Source: Candidatus Kapaibacterium sp. (GTDB lineage: Bacteria; Bacteroidota; Ignavibacteria; Kapaibacteriales; Kapaibacteriaceae). From it: DNA of 64,000 bases. Made by a program: the position numbers and the translations under genes. Position 1 is the first letter of the stretch. Each line of letters begins with the position of its first letter. Under the pieces are notes generated by a model. That model saw nothing but the letters and a program-made list of their open reading frames with translations, was not told the DNA's origin and did no database searches. Shown in pieces: positions 26,024 through 34,852 of this stretch. The stretch is from NCBI GenBank assembly GCA_022842685.1, contig JALHPC010000002.1:22193-86192 (forward strand). The letters run 5' to 3'.

Positions 26024-26367
26024 TGACGTGGCATAAAGGCCACCAGTTCGCCGTCGCGCATCAGCGCAATGCTAGGCGATGACGGGGCAATGCCAGTGAA
26101 GTAGCTACGAGCGCGGTCGGTAGCTTCGATGTCTTGGCCTGCAAACACCGTAACAACATGATCGGGCTTAACCGTGTGCTTGAGCGCGATAGCTACGCCT
26201 GGACGTGCACCGCCGGCCGCGCAACCGCATACGCTGTTAACAACAACCATGGTAGTGCCCTTGCGGGTCATTGCGGCGTCTACAGCGTCGGCCGTCGTAA
26301 GTTCTTCGACACCGATGCGCGTGAGTTCTTCGCGCATTGGTTGTACGAGCATTGGATCGTAAGGCAT
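25939..26367 (-). CDS. bacilliredoxin (BrxA/BrxB, YphP/YqiW family)
   Basis: The 142-residue protein starts MPYDPMLVQPMREELTRIG and has the CGC active site (VNSVCGCAAGGARP, Cys 47 and 49), both diagnostic of the family. In Bacillus these proteins remove bacillithiol from oxidised proteins. No bacillithiol synthesis gene is visible here. It may be the thiol-disulfide partner of another low-molecular-weight thiol. Confidence 0.93.
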   Translation of the reverse strand: MPYDPMLVQPMREELTRIGVEELTTADAVDAAMTRKGTTMVVVNSVCGCAAGGARPGVAIALKHTVKPDHVVTVFAGQDIEATDRARSYFTGIAPSSPSIALMRDGELVAFMPRHHIEGRTPEMIAASLTSAFDEICASTSA

Positions 26368-26381
26368 AAGAGACTCCTAGA

Positions 26382-26408
26382 AAAAGGTCGTTTGGGCGCG
26401 CCAACGAC
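26382..26408 (-). terminator. terminator of the TPR gene
   Basis: A stem (gtcgttgg with ccaaacgac, one bulged base) is followed on the minus strand by CTTTTTCTAG. It sits 25 bases after the TPR gene stop and just ahead of the bacilliredoxin start. Confidence 0.7.
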
Positions 26409-26432
26409 GATAGCAACGCCAAGATAGTGCGA

Positions 26433-27845
26433 CTACAGCAGGGCGCGCTGCAAGTAGTCCATACCGTGCTTGCCTACAACGGCCTCGAAGCCCATATCAA
26501 ACTCGAAGCGCTTTGATGGGTCGGCGGCAAAGGCGCGGCGCAGGTAGGGAACAGCGGCATTCAGTTCGCGGGCCAAGCCCAGTACCTTGGCCATAGCATA
26601 GAGGGCATCGGCCCAATCGGGACGTTGCTCAAGACACGAAGTAATCATGCCAAGGGAATTCCGAATCTCGCCGGTTTCGGCCAGAGCTAAGGCCAGATCG
26701 AGGCGGCACTCTATGTCGTTCGGTTCTATTTCCAGGGCAATGCGATAGCTTTCCAGTGCCCCTTCTAGTCGACGAAGGTTGTAAAGGGCATCGGCTCTAG
26801 CATACCACACATCGGCGTTGGTTGGGTCAACCTCGAGGGCTGCGTCGTAGTCGGCAACTGCCTGCACAAAAAGTTCTTGGGCGTCGTAACACGTGCCACG
26901 ACCATACAGGGCGAGTGCGTTGTCGGGATCAAGCTCCAGTGTGGCAGTATACGCTTCTGCTGCCTGGTCAAACAGACCACGTTCTTCGAGAACTGTAGCC
27001 AGGTTGTAGTGGATGCCGGCATCGGCGTTGTCGGCTGCGATACCCTGACGGAAGGCGTCGGCTGCCAGATCCAGCTTGCCAATGGTAGCATAGGCATTGC
27101 CGAGGTTAAACCAAGCGCTCGTAAACGTGGGTTGAATTGCCGAAGCCATGTCGTAGCAGCGAATCGACCGACGATGAGCACCCATGGTGCTTGCCAGAAC
27201 CCCCCTGTTGAACCATGCATTGGCGTCGAACGGGTCAACGTCAAGGATGCGCTGATACTCGGCTTCGGATTCGGCCAGTCTGCCGGCTTGCTCTAGAGTA
27301 AACGCCAGTTCGTATCGAGCTTCGCGCTCTACCGTGGCATTACGAGTAAGGTACTGGAACAAACGAATCGCCTCGTCGTGCCGCTGCCAACGTTGCAGAA
27401 TCATGGCCTTGCTAAAGAGGGCTTCGGTGTGGTCGGGACTGCTTCGCAGAGCATTCTCGATAAGGCGATATGCCTCTTCAAGCTGTCCACTTTGTTCCAA
27501 GGCAATGCCCTTGTTTACCAAAAGGTCGGTGTCGATTGGGTCTAGCTCTTGCGCCTTGTCGTACGCCGCTAGTGCCTCGGGCCACTGTCCTAAGCCCGAA
27601 AGGGCTATGCCGTATTTGTGCCATGCGTCAGACGAATACGGCGCAGACTCCTTCCACAGATGGGCAAAAATCAGGGCATCGTCGAACTTCTGCGTTTCAA
27701 TGCAGTAGTTCACGATAGACTCCAAGGTTTCGGGAGATGGGGGGCTGGCCTTCAGCTCGCCGTTTCGGTGCGATTCGCGAAACCGCCGTAGCGTTTCGTC
27801 AAGGTCTCTAGTGTCGGCGTCATCATCCCAGTCAAAGTCAAACAT
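26433..27845 (-). CDS. tetratricopeptide repeat protein
   Basis: The 470-residue protein has an acidic N-terminus (FDFDWDDDADTRDLDETLRRF) without a signal peptide and about ten TPR units from residue 75 to the end (for example AWHKYGIALSGLGQWPEALA and AWFNLGNAYATIGKLDLAAD). It is therefore cytoplasmic and a scaffold for protein contacts. The partner is unknown. Confidence 0.9.
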   Translation of the reverse strand: MFDFDWDDDADTRDLDETLRRFRESHRNGELKASPPSPETLESIVNYCIETQKFDDALIFAHLWKESAPYSSDAWHKYGIALSGLGQWPEALAAYDKAQELDPIDTDLLVNKGIALEQSGQLEEAYRLIENALRSSPDHTEALFSKAMILQRWQRHDEAIRLFQYLTRNATVEREARYELAFTLEQAGRLAESEAEYQRILDVDPFDANAWFNRGVLASTMGAHRRSIRCYDMASAIQPTFTSAWFNLGNAYATIGKLDLAADAFRQGIAADNADAGIHYNLATVLEERGLFDQAAEAYTATLELDPDNALALYGRGTCYDAQELFVQAVADYDAALEVDPTNADVWYARADALYNLRRLEGALESYRIALEIEPNDIECRLDLALALAETGEIRNSLGMITSCLEQRPDWADALYAMAKVLGLARELNAAVPYLRRAFAADPSKRFEFDMGFEAVVGKHGMDYLQRALL

Positions 27846-27950
27846 CGTCGTTCTCCAATGTTGTGCTCGCCAGCCATGACTACAGGCGCAAACTACGGCA
27901 TGCTGGAAAAGAAGGCAAGGTGGCTAGCGTGAGAGTTTTCAACACGGACG

Positions 27951-29123
27951 TCAGTCGTCAACGACATCGAACACGAGGAATTTGAGATACTGTGTTTCGG
28001 GCATACCAAGTAGTATGGGATGGTCGGGCGCTTGACTTCCGCGGTGGAGCAGACGCAGACGTTTGCGTAATCGTGCTGCCTCGGTGTAGAGGATGTCGAA
28101 GAACATGGGTTCGGGGACAACTTGCGTACAGCTAGCCGTGACGAGAGTACCACCGGGAGAAAGACACTTTAGGGCAATGCGGTTGAGTTCGCCGTAGCCG
28201 GCGCGGGCACGATCGACGGCCGACCGCGTTTTGGCGAACGAAGGAGGATCGAGAACGATGAGGTCGTAGCGCTGACCACCGTGAGACGCTTCTCGCAACA
28301 TGTCGAACGCATTGGCGTGAACCAAGGCAACATCGAGGTTGTTTGCCTTGGCATTGCGTCGTGCTGCGTCGATTGCAACGGCCGAGCTGTCGACGGCGGT
28401 AACGTTGGCCGCGCCGCCTGCGGCGGCGTTTAAAGCGAAGCCCCCTACATTACAGAAACAGTCAAGGACGGACTTGCCAGACGATAGAGCGCCTACAACA
28501 CGGCGGTTGAGTTTCTGATCGAGAAAATAGCCGGTTTTTTGTCCGCCGGCTAAATCAAGCATATACGTCAGGCCATTCTCCGTAGACTCAACGATCTCGG
28601 GCAACATACCTGTTAGTACGCCTTCGCGTTGTTCGAGACCTTCAAGAAGGCGGACTCGAGCGGTGTTTTTTTCGATGACGCATGTAATGGATGGAACGAC
28701 CGTGGTGATGGCCTCGACAATGGCGTGGCGAAGAGCATCCATGCCGGCAGAGAGCATTTGGATAACGGCGACCGGACCAAATTGGTCGATAATGAGACCA
28801 CTCATTAGGTCTGACTCGCCGAACATCAGGCGTCGCATAGGTTCGTTGGGCAACAGGCGGTTGCGCAAGGCAACGGCGTTGCGAAGACGGTCGGCAACGA
28901 ATTCTGTGTCGATTGTCGTGGCGTGGGTTGCCAACAGCCGTACGGCGATGCGCGACGTGGGGTGGTAGAAGCCAGTGCCATACGACGTACCGTCGGCAGC
29001 TACAACGGTTACCAGCGAAGCCGCGGGCAGGGCGGGGTCGTTTGCGAGTTCGTCGCGAAAAACCCAAAGGTGACCGGCGCGCAGTCGGCCGTCACTTTTC
29101 GATCGCAATTGAATGGTTGTCAT
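27951..29123 (-). CDS. rlmI: class I SAM-dependent rRNA methyltransferase (RlmI family)
   Basis: The 390-residue protein has an N-terminal PUA domain (RSKSDGRLRAGHLWVFRDEL), a central EEHEE region (VIEKNTARVRLLEGLEQREG), and a Rossmann methyltransferase fold (SVLDCFCNVGGFALNAAAGGA), with the catalytic motif DLIVLDPPSFAK near residue 290. RlmI-type enzymes methylate C5 of a cytosine in 23S rRNA. The DPPSF motif and PUA-first order fit RlmI rather than RlmKL. It is divergent from the following PKD-protein gene. Confidence 0.9.
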   Translation of the reverse strand: MTTIQLRSKSDGRLRAGHLWVFRDELANDPALPAASLVTVVAADGTSYGTGFYHPTSRIAVRLLATHATTIDTEFVADRLRNAVALRNRLLPNEPMRRLMFGESDLMSGLIIDQFGPVAVIQMLSAGMDALRHAIVEAITTVVPSITCVIEKNTARVRLLEGLEQREGVLTGMLPEIVESTENGLTYMLDLAGGQKTGYFLDQKLNRRVVGALSSGKSVLDCFCNVGGFALNAAAGGAANVTAVDSSAVAIDAARRNAKANNLDVALVHANAFDMLREASHGGQRYDLIVLDPPSFAKTRSAVDRARAGYGELNRIALKCLSPGGTLVTASCTQVVPEPMFFDILYTEAARLRKRLRLLHRGSQAPDHPILLGMPETQYLKFLVFDVVDD

Positions 29124-29170
29124 CGTGCAAAGGTAGTAACCGATTATGTTGTTGGTTGTTAGTTTGCGTA

Positions 29171-31870
29171 ATGAAATATGCAGTGCTTGGCGTGCTCGTT
29201 GCGCTATGTGTATCGACTGCCCTAGGGCAACGACAGCACGAGACGGTGATAGTTGGCACGAATACGGGAGTGCGCATCCGCCCGGGTAACGTTGTTGTTA
29301 CGTCTCTGCCTCAGGCGCTGGCGCGTGAGCGCATATTGGCGTCGATACATCAACAGGAGACAGGACAGCCGGAGTTCTACGTTACGAACACGTCGATTTT
29401 GGCACAGGACGGTACGGTGATAACCGATGAACTGCAAGGTAGTGGAGTGCCAGCCCTAGACGTACACGTTGTTGTTGTACCCCGGCCGATGACAGAGCGG
29501 CGTTACTACGTGTTTGCGACAGTTCGTAGATGGACGGGGCAAGTATATACCAGCACGCTACGGTTTGCCGAGGTTGATATGTTGGCCGACTCGGTACGTG
29601 GTGTTGTAACTGACGGCCCACGAACAATCGAATCGGACATTGGAATGGGGCTTACAACGATCCGTCATTGCGACGGACGGCGATATTGGCTAATTACGCA
29701 TCACAGATCCAGAAAGGAATTCAGGGCGCAACAGGTGACGGCTGCTGGCTTGAGCGAGGTTGTCACGACGACGGCGTCGGAACAAGGATGGCCTGCAGAG
29801 TTGGGCACAGACCTATGGCTGGACTCTTTTTTGGCATCGAATGCCCAAGGCACGTACGTGGCACAACTAGCCCAGCCGGGTGGATTTGTTGACGTGTTTT
29901 CGTTTGACAATCAAACGGGCAAGTTCGGCACCCTTCGCTCGGTTGCTAGGCAACCTGGGCCACGTCCGATGGCGGGTACATTCTCGCCTGACGGGACGAA
30001 GTTCTACTGGAACGTTTGGCGCACGATCTATTCGTTAAATCTATCGAGAGATGTCGGGTCGTGGGCGCCAGAGTTAGTGGACTCTGTGCAAACCTTCGGC
30101 GATTTCGAAACGGGTTTGTTTACGGGTCCGGACGGGCGCATTTATGTCGGCAGCAACCAGTCCTTAGTCGTGATTACGCGACCAAACAATGCTCGACCCA
30201 ACGAGGGCTTTGGTGGTGATGTGATCGACTTAACATCGGGTGGAAACGCCGCTGCGCGCAGCTTTACCAGCATGCCCTTGCCGCAGCACCATCTACTGTT
30301 CCCCGATCAGGGCCGCGTATGCGCTGCACCATTGCCACGCATACAGTTTGACTCGGTTGCTTGCTTGGGATCTACCGTGGAGTTTATCGATCGAACGCAG
30401 TTAAAGCCAACGTCGTGGCGGTGGTCGTTCCAGGGCGGCAGCCCGTCCCAACATAGTGGTCCGGTGCCCCCTCCCGTTCGATATGCGTTTCCGGGCATTT
30501 ACCGGATCCGGTTGGTAGTGGAGAATGAGTTTGGGGAAACAGAGCTGGAGCGATTTATTCGCATCGAGAATCCACCGGTGTTGGCAATTGACTCTGTGGC
30601 GGCAATCTGCAGGCCTGGCACCGTGCGGCTTGCAGCATCCGGAGCAAATCGGTATCAGTGGTTCCCGACGACGCAGGTAACCGACCCTACTGCGGCGGTT
30701 ACCGAGGCACGTGTTCAGCGATCGTCGTGGATATACGTGCGGGGGTGGTCGGTAAACCAGTGCGAAGTGCTCGACAGCGTATTCGTGCGCGTAGATAGCG
30801 TGGACCTGACGTATCTGCGCGACACTGCCATCTGCGCCGGCGGTGTGGCCCAATTTGCGGCAATCGAAGCCACCGAGGTGCAATGGCAGCCTATCAACGG
30901 AGTAAGCGACCCAACGTCGGTCCGGCCAGAGTTTCGTCCACGCGAAACAACCACGTACAGCGTCACTGCACGGCGCGGCCCTTGTGAGTTTACGCGACAG
31001 TTCACCATTGAAGTGATACCTGACGGGCAAGAGCGAGTTGTTGTTAACGACGTTTGCGTTGGCGACACGATAGACTTTGCGTCGCTACCAGGAGCATTAT
31101 GGACCGGCCTACCTGTTGGTAGCATTGTCGAGGACACACGTGTGCGAGTACCAGTGAGGCGTTCCTTTAGCGCGCGCATGACGTATGACCGCGGGGCGAC
31201 GTGCCGCCTTCGGCGTGACCACGACGTTACGGCCAGGTTGCCCACTGTGGGCCGCTTGACGATAGACGATGCCCCTTTCGAAGTGGGCAAGGAACGACAG
31301 ATACGGATTGGCAGTGTGCCGCCGCTGCAGGATGGGGAAGTCCTTGTTCGGCTGACGTTGCCTGCGGCGTTGATGGAGCCCGTTGTGACGCTAGGAAGCC
31401 AGGTGAGTAGTACTGTGGTAGATAGCGATCGACATGTGGTGATTCGGGTACAAGGTGGTGGCACCGATCTAGCTGTTGTGCGAGGGCAGGTGTTGTTGGC
31501 ACCGATAGACCGATTGAATATTCGCTTGGAGGTTGATAGTTCATCGAACTGCGTGCGTCTTTCGAATACCGAACTACTGGATGCTGTGTACACTGGCTGT
31601 GGAGTTCGGCTACGCCCGGTTACCATTGGCGTTGCCACGGTAGCCGCTGTGCGGGTGTGGCCGCAGCCGGTAGGGCGCGGTGAGACACTGCAGATTGACG
31701 CTGGAGGCGAAGCTCGTTTCGAATACCGGCTGGTTGACGCCGTGGGGAGGGTGCATGCTGTAGGTAGCGGTGGGGCAGTACGTATTCAGCAGCAACTCTC
31801 TGCCGGGCTGTATGCCCTTCAGATTGCATTAGGAGAACAGACCACCATTGTGCCGGTACTTGTTGAGTAG
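29171..31870 (+). CDS. large PKD-domain secreted protein, T9SS cargo
   Basis: I start at the ATG at 29171, since the longer reading runs back through the rlmI start. The 899-residue product has a signal peptide (MKYAVLGVLVALCVSTALGQ), a beta-propeller-like region (about 25-380, ending before RVCAAPLPRIQFDS), a PKD domain (about 395-465; SWRWSFQGGSPSQHSGP and IYRIRLVVENEFG), two Ig-like segments with SVTAxRGxCEFTR (as in gliding-motility-type proteins), and a C-terminal sorting region (FEYRLVDAVGRVHAVG, LSAGLYALQIAL). It resembles the 40785-43907 protein in architecture. Function unknown; probably surface. Confidence 0.85.
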   Translation: MKYAVLGVLVALCVSTALGQRQHETVIVGTNTGVRIRPGNVVVTSLPQALARERILASIHQQETGQPEFYVTNTSILAQDGTVITDELQGSGVPALDVHVVVVPRPMTERRYYVFATVRRWTGQVYTSTLRFAEVDMLADSVRGVVTDGPRTIESDIGMGLTTIRHCDGRRYWLITHHRSRKEFRAQQVTAAGLSEVVTTTASEQGWPAELGTDLWLDSFLASNAQGTYVAQLAQPGGFVDVFSFDNQTGKFGTLRSVARQPGPRPMAGTFSPDGTKFYWNVWRTIYSLNLSRDVGSWAPELVDSVQTFGDFETGLFTGPDGRIYVGSNQSLVVITRPNNARPNEGFGGDVIDLTSGGNAAARSFTSMPLPQHHLLFPDQGRVCAAPLPRIQFDSVACLGSTVEFIDRTQLKPTSWRWSFQGGSPSQHSGPVPPPVRYAFPGIYRIRLVVENEFGETELERFIRIENPPVLAIDSVAAICRPGTVRLAASGANRYQWFPTTQVTDPTAAVTEARVQRSSWIYVRGWSVNQCEVLDSVFVRVDSVDLTYLRDTAICAGGVAQFAAIEATEVQWQPINGVSDPTSVRPEFRPRETTTYSVTARRGPCEFTRQFTIEVIPDGQERVVVNDVCVGDTIDFASLPGALWTGLPVGSIVEDTRVRVPVRRSFSARMTYDRGATCRLRRDHDVTARLPTVGRLTIDDAPFEVGKERQIRIGSVPPLQDGEVLVRLTLPAALMEPVVTLGSQVSSTVVDSDRHVVIRVQGGGTDLAVVRGQVLLAPIDRLNIRLEVDSSSNCVRLSNTELLDAVYTGCGVRLRPVTIGVATVAAVRVWPQPVGRGETLQIDAGGEARFEYRLVDAVGRVHAVGSGGAVRIQQQLSAGLYALQIALGEQTTIVPVLVE

Positions 31871-32045
31871 GGAGTTAACGGCTGTCGGTCTTCGTGACAA
31901 AGCGAGAGACGAGCGCACACCCTACGAGAAAACTGCGCGGTGTCACTCAATGAAAGAACAGCCGACAACGGCGAAGTCATGGCGATGTAAACCTCCTTGT
32001 TACGGCCCGCTTAACTGCTGCTGTAGTGGCAGTCAAGTAGGCAGA

Positions 32046-32645
32046 TTAGGCGTTCATCATAACCATAACATCAATAAGGATGCCGGCTAGAATGATGAGG
32101 GGTGGGACGCTGGATTCAAGTGCCATCCCCACCGTAAGAGCCGTAAAAAAACGCTCAAGAACGCGACTCGTCGCATGGACGTCGAACTCAAGGTTGTTGG
32201 CTGAACAACGCAAGAACGCATGATATGCAGAAACCGCATAGACTGCATACGCGTTTCGGCTCGTAGACGTATTGCAGCTACAGATGAGCAGCTGATCGGC
32301 CGTCGAGTCAATGCTCACGCCATTATCAATAAAAGCCTCAGTTATCGCTGATCGCATAACTGGTTCTGTTACGCTACCAGTGACGATAGAGAGCTTAAGT
32401 GAATATCGATCGGACAACCAGCCACCGGACTTGTGCAACGTCGTTGTGGTGCAAGACATGGCCGTTATTGCCACGAGAAGAACCAGTGCAACTCTCGCAA
32501 ACGATTGGGACACCAAAGTTGAGCCGTTTAGTGATAACGCCAGAGCCAGTGAAATTGGTCGAGATACGGCGGTACTTTGCATAGGTAACGAAGTTGCGGC
32601 GAAGGGAACTGACTCGCCGTAGGAAGAAGATCGTCGGCATGACAC
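32046..32645 (-). CDS. putative lipoprotein, start uncertain
   Basis: The frame is open for 199 residues. A hydrophobic stretch (ARVALVLLVAITAMSC) with lipobox ITAMSC lies near residue 65, far from the first ATG, so the true start is probably a GTG or TTG near 32520. The mature part has a mixed alpha/beta domain with VTGSVTEPVMRSAITEAF, and a hydrophobic C-terminus. I do not recognise it. It lies at the left edge of the accessory region. The 175 bases between it and the PKD gene contain nothing I can name. Confidence 0.5.
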   Translation of the reverse strand: MSCRRSSSYGESVPFAATSLPMQSTAVSRPISLALALSLNGSTLVSQSFARVALVLLVAITAMSCTTTTLHKSGGWLSDRYSLKLSIVTGSVTEPVMRSAITEAFIDNGVSIDSTADQLLICSCNTSTSRNAYAVYAVSAYHAFLRCSANNLEFDVHATSRVLERFFTALTVGMALESSVPPLIILAGILIDVMVMMNA

Positions 32646-32871
32646 TCTTGTGTCGAAAATACGGAAGCTGTAAAACCCTGTGCCTGTCGATCAACACGCC
32701 TGACTATGCCGCAATTTGCTCGTTAGAAAGGAGCTACACGCACAGAAGTGCCCGGTTGGTTCTCTGGACCAATGTACGACATGGAAGAATGTGGTCATTA
32801 GTTTAGAACAGACGACGTGGATGTAGATTGTGCGCGGTTTATCGGTGAAAACTAAACACTGACTGGCGTTA

Positions 32872-33132
32872 TTGGCGATAATGCTAGCCTACGGCGCTGG
32901 AACACGTGGCGGTATGTCGGGCTCCTGCGGGATGGAAATTGCAATCGCCCTCATGATTAACTGCCCAGGGGTGCAGATCTACGTCTCACGGCCGGATTCT
33001 TCGGCCGACGTAATCCGTAGATACAAGTTGGCTACGTTCGGAGATCGTCCTCTAACAGACGGCGAGATTAAGAAGATGTCCGTCGAGCTGGGGAAGAGTG
33101 TGGGGTGGTTGAGGAAGGCGTTAGTGAGTTAG
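32872..33132 (+). CDS. small ORF A, paralogous to the ORF at 34493
   Basis: The 86-residue ORF (TTG start as drawn; ATG at 32932 is the more likely start) shares a 65-codon, indel-free block with the ORF at 34493-34711: EIAIALMINCPG...ATFGDRPLTDGEIKKMS...GKSVGWLRKAL. Many of the nucleotide differences fall at third codon positions, which favours a coding history. I know of no family. It is convergent with the two-helix protein gene and overlaps its stop codon. It could also be the decayed end of a larger gene. Confidence 0.4.
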   Translation: MAIMLAYGAGTRGGMSGSCGMEIAIALMINCPGVQIYVSRPDSSADVIRRYKLATFGDRPLTDGEIKKMSVELGKSVGWLRKALVS

Positions 33133-34199
33133 GCGGATGGTTTCATGATGGCTCGTAGTATTGCAGCGATTTCGCCCAATTTGCTCTCCTGGTTATCTCC
33201 ATCCTTTGGCAAATCAAGTGTAGTCAGCTTCGGGACCCAACTGTTCAGCACAATTTCCTTCTCGTTTTGCGTTTCGGCAAGATCAAGAATGTCCAATCTT
33301 GAGACGAGCAGTCGATACTGATGAGAAAGATTGTCCCATCTGTGATACACTTGCTTAGTGAATCGTATGAGGAGTGTGATAATCGTTCCAAACAAGGTGA
33401 CCACGGAAAGTTTCGCAACTAGAAAGTAAGAGAAGGCAGTACTCGCGTTTGTAGAACTAATTAGTGAACGAATGTACTCTTCATCTGAAGTCAGATAAAC
33501 CAAAAAAGCAGCAAGAAGAATGACTAAGACATCTACAACACAGGCTGCGAGGAGTATACACTTGGCCATTGACACACCGTTCAAATACTCAGCTTTCGAT
33601 ACAGTGAAGGCAGTGTCATCTCGACGCTTAATGTACTTCTCGTGAGCATCATTCAGCTGTTTAACGGAACGTTCTACCTGCTCAATGAGAACCGGGTACT
33701 GTGTGATACTAGTCGAGGAGGTAATCATAACTGCGGCACTAACGGCAGATCGAGCAAACACGTCTGAAATAACAGTAGACCACTCCTCTAAACAAGGAGT
33801 TAGTTGAGCCCATGCAGTAACGATTTGCTCCCAATTCTTGTAGCCGATTTCCAAATCTCTCACTTGCTTGGAAAAATCGCGTAGAACCATTGACGCCGAC
33901 CCCATTTCTCTTGCCGTCCAATTCGACAAGATCTGTTCACTAATGTCGATCTGCTCTTTAAAGGAAGCAAGGCCGTTGATTACCGCCGCTGACTGCGCAT
34001 TCAGTTGATAGAGAGTACTCGGCTCATACGTACGGGAGCCTGCGCTGGTCTGTGATCGATGCCTTTGAATCCAGGCCTCCATAAGACCAATCGCTTCTTT
34101 CGCAGCACTTACCGCAGAAGCGAACTCAGTAGTCAAGGATCCTTTAGCGAAGTACACTGTCGAGTGGTACTCCCATGGGGCAATTTCAGGAAGGTTCAT
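33129..34199 (-). CDS. two-helix membrane protein A of the accessory island
   Basis: The 356-residue protein has a long, mostly helical N-terminal region (1-190, with AVSAAKEAIGLMEAWIQRHR and later heptad-like stretches) and no signal peptide. Two transmembrane segments follow, near 212-236 and 256-286, separated by about 20-35 residues, then a charged helix of about 65 residues. The conserved core is SYFLVAKLSVVTLFGTIITLLIRF followed by YR..SRLDILDLAE. It is clearly homologous to protein B at 35901-36974. The two-helix plus charged-tail layout resembles SLATT-like pore effectors of defence systems, but I cannot show homology. Base composition is visibly more AT-rich than flanking genes. Confidence 0.7.
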   Translation of the reverse strand: MNLPEIAPWEYHSTVYFAKGSLTTEFASAVSAAKEAIGLMEAWIQRHRSQTSAGSRTYEPSTLYQLNAQSAAVINGLASFKEQIDISEQILSNWTAREMGSASMVLRDFSKQVRDLEIGYKNWEQIVTAWAQLTPCLEEWSTVISDVFARSAVSAAVMITSSTSITQYPVLIEQVERSVKQLNDAHEKYIKRRDDTAFTVSKAEYLNGVSMAKCILLAACVVDVLVILLAAFLVYLTSDEEYIRSLISSTNASTAFSYFLVAKLSVVTLFGTIITLLIRFTKQVYHRWDNLSHQYRLLVSRLDILDLAETQNEKEIVLNSWVPKLTTLDLPKDGDNQESKLGEIAAILRAIMKPSA

Positions 34200-34335
34200 G
34201 TGCCGTTACCCGTTCGAGAATTGTGAATAAGTCTCTAGTCCGACGAAACGACAGTGCTCATTATCCGAACCGCTGAGGCTGCGTGATGACTGTCTCACTT
34301 CGTGCGCGGCGTCTACACTTCTTCGTTGGCAAAAG

Positions 34336-34397
34336 CCGAAGATACATCACGGATAACAAACAGTAACAACGTGGCCAGAAGCCCGCTCAAAGTACTC
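34336..34397 (-). repeat. upstream repeat, copy 1
   Basis: About 62 bases (ccgaagatacatcacggat...cccgctcaaagtactc) match 36977-37039 with one indel and roughly a dozen substitutions. Both copies lie just upstream (in the direction of transcription) of the two paralogous membrane-protein genes. In copy 2 part of it is the end of the phage pseudogene. It may hold a shared promoter or mark the duplication boundary. The rest of the gap to the small ORF at 34493 shows nothing else. Confidence 0.7.
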
Positions 34398-34492
34398 GGG
34401 GTGCATTACGGGCTAAAGGTGTGATGGCAGTCGATTCGCTACGGCCTACTTAGACATAAGTCACCAACTTAATTCTATAGCACGCCCTACAA

Positions 34493-34711
34493 ATGGTCAC
34501 GGGGCCTTGCGTAATGAGAATTGCAATCGCCCTTATGATCAACTGCCTAGGGATGCTGATCCTTGTGCCGTGGCGAGAGTTTTCGTCAGACGTAGTCGGT
34601 AGATGTAAGTTTGCTACATTTGAAGTTCCTCCTCTAACCGATGAAGAGATTGAGAAGGTATCCCTCGAGCCAGGGAAGAGTGTCGGGTGGTTAGGGAAGG
34701 CGCTGGCTTGA
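34493..34711 (+). CDS. small ORF B, paralogous to the ORF at 32872
   Basis: The 72-residue ORF (ATG at 34493 or 34514) aligns without gaps to the end of the ORF at 32872-33132: RIAIALMINCLG...LTDEEIEKVS...GKSVGWLGKAL. It lies 141 bases upstream of the AlbA_2 gene on the same strand and could be part of that transcript. Function unknown. Confidence 0.4.
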   Translation: MVTGPCVMRIAIALMINCLGMLILVPWREFSSDVVGRCKFATFEVPPLTDEEIEKVSLEPGKSVGWLGKALA

Positions 34712-34852
34712 CTTATTGACACTGTCAAAAGTAGTCTTCAGCAAGCTGAGAATAGTCGTATGTCGGAGGTGGATTAGTACATTCGACTAGTCGTAAGTCT
34801 CACCTTCCCCAGCCAGATTAGCAACTCATCGTGGAGAATCGAAGAGACGAGT

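Noticed and set aside
28913..29170. Upstream extension of the 29171 protein ORF
   Set aside because: It lies antisense to the start of rlmI and lacks a signal peptide; the ATG at 29171 begins a clear one.
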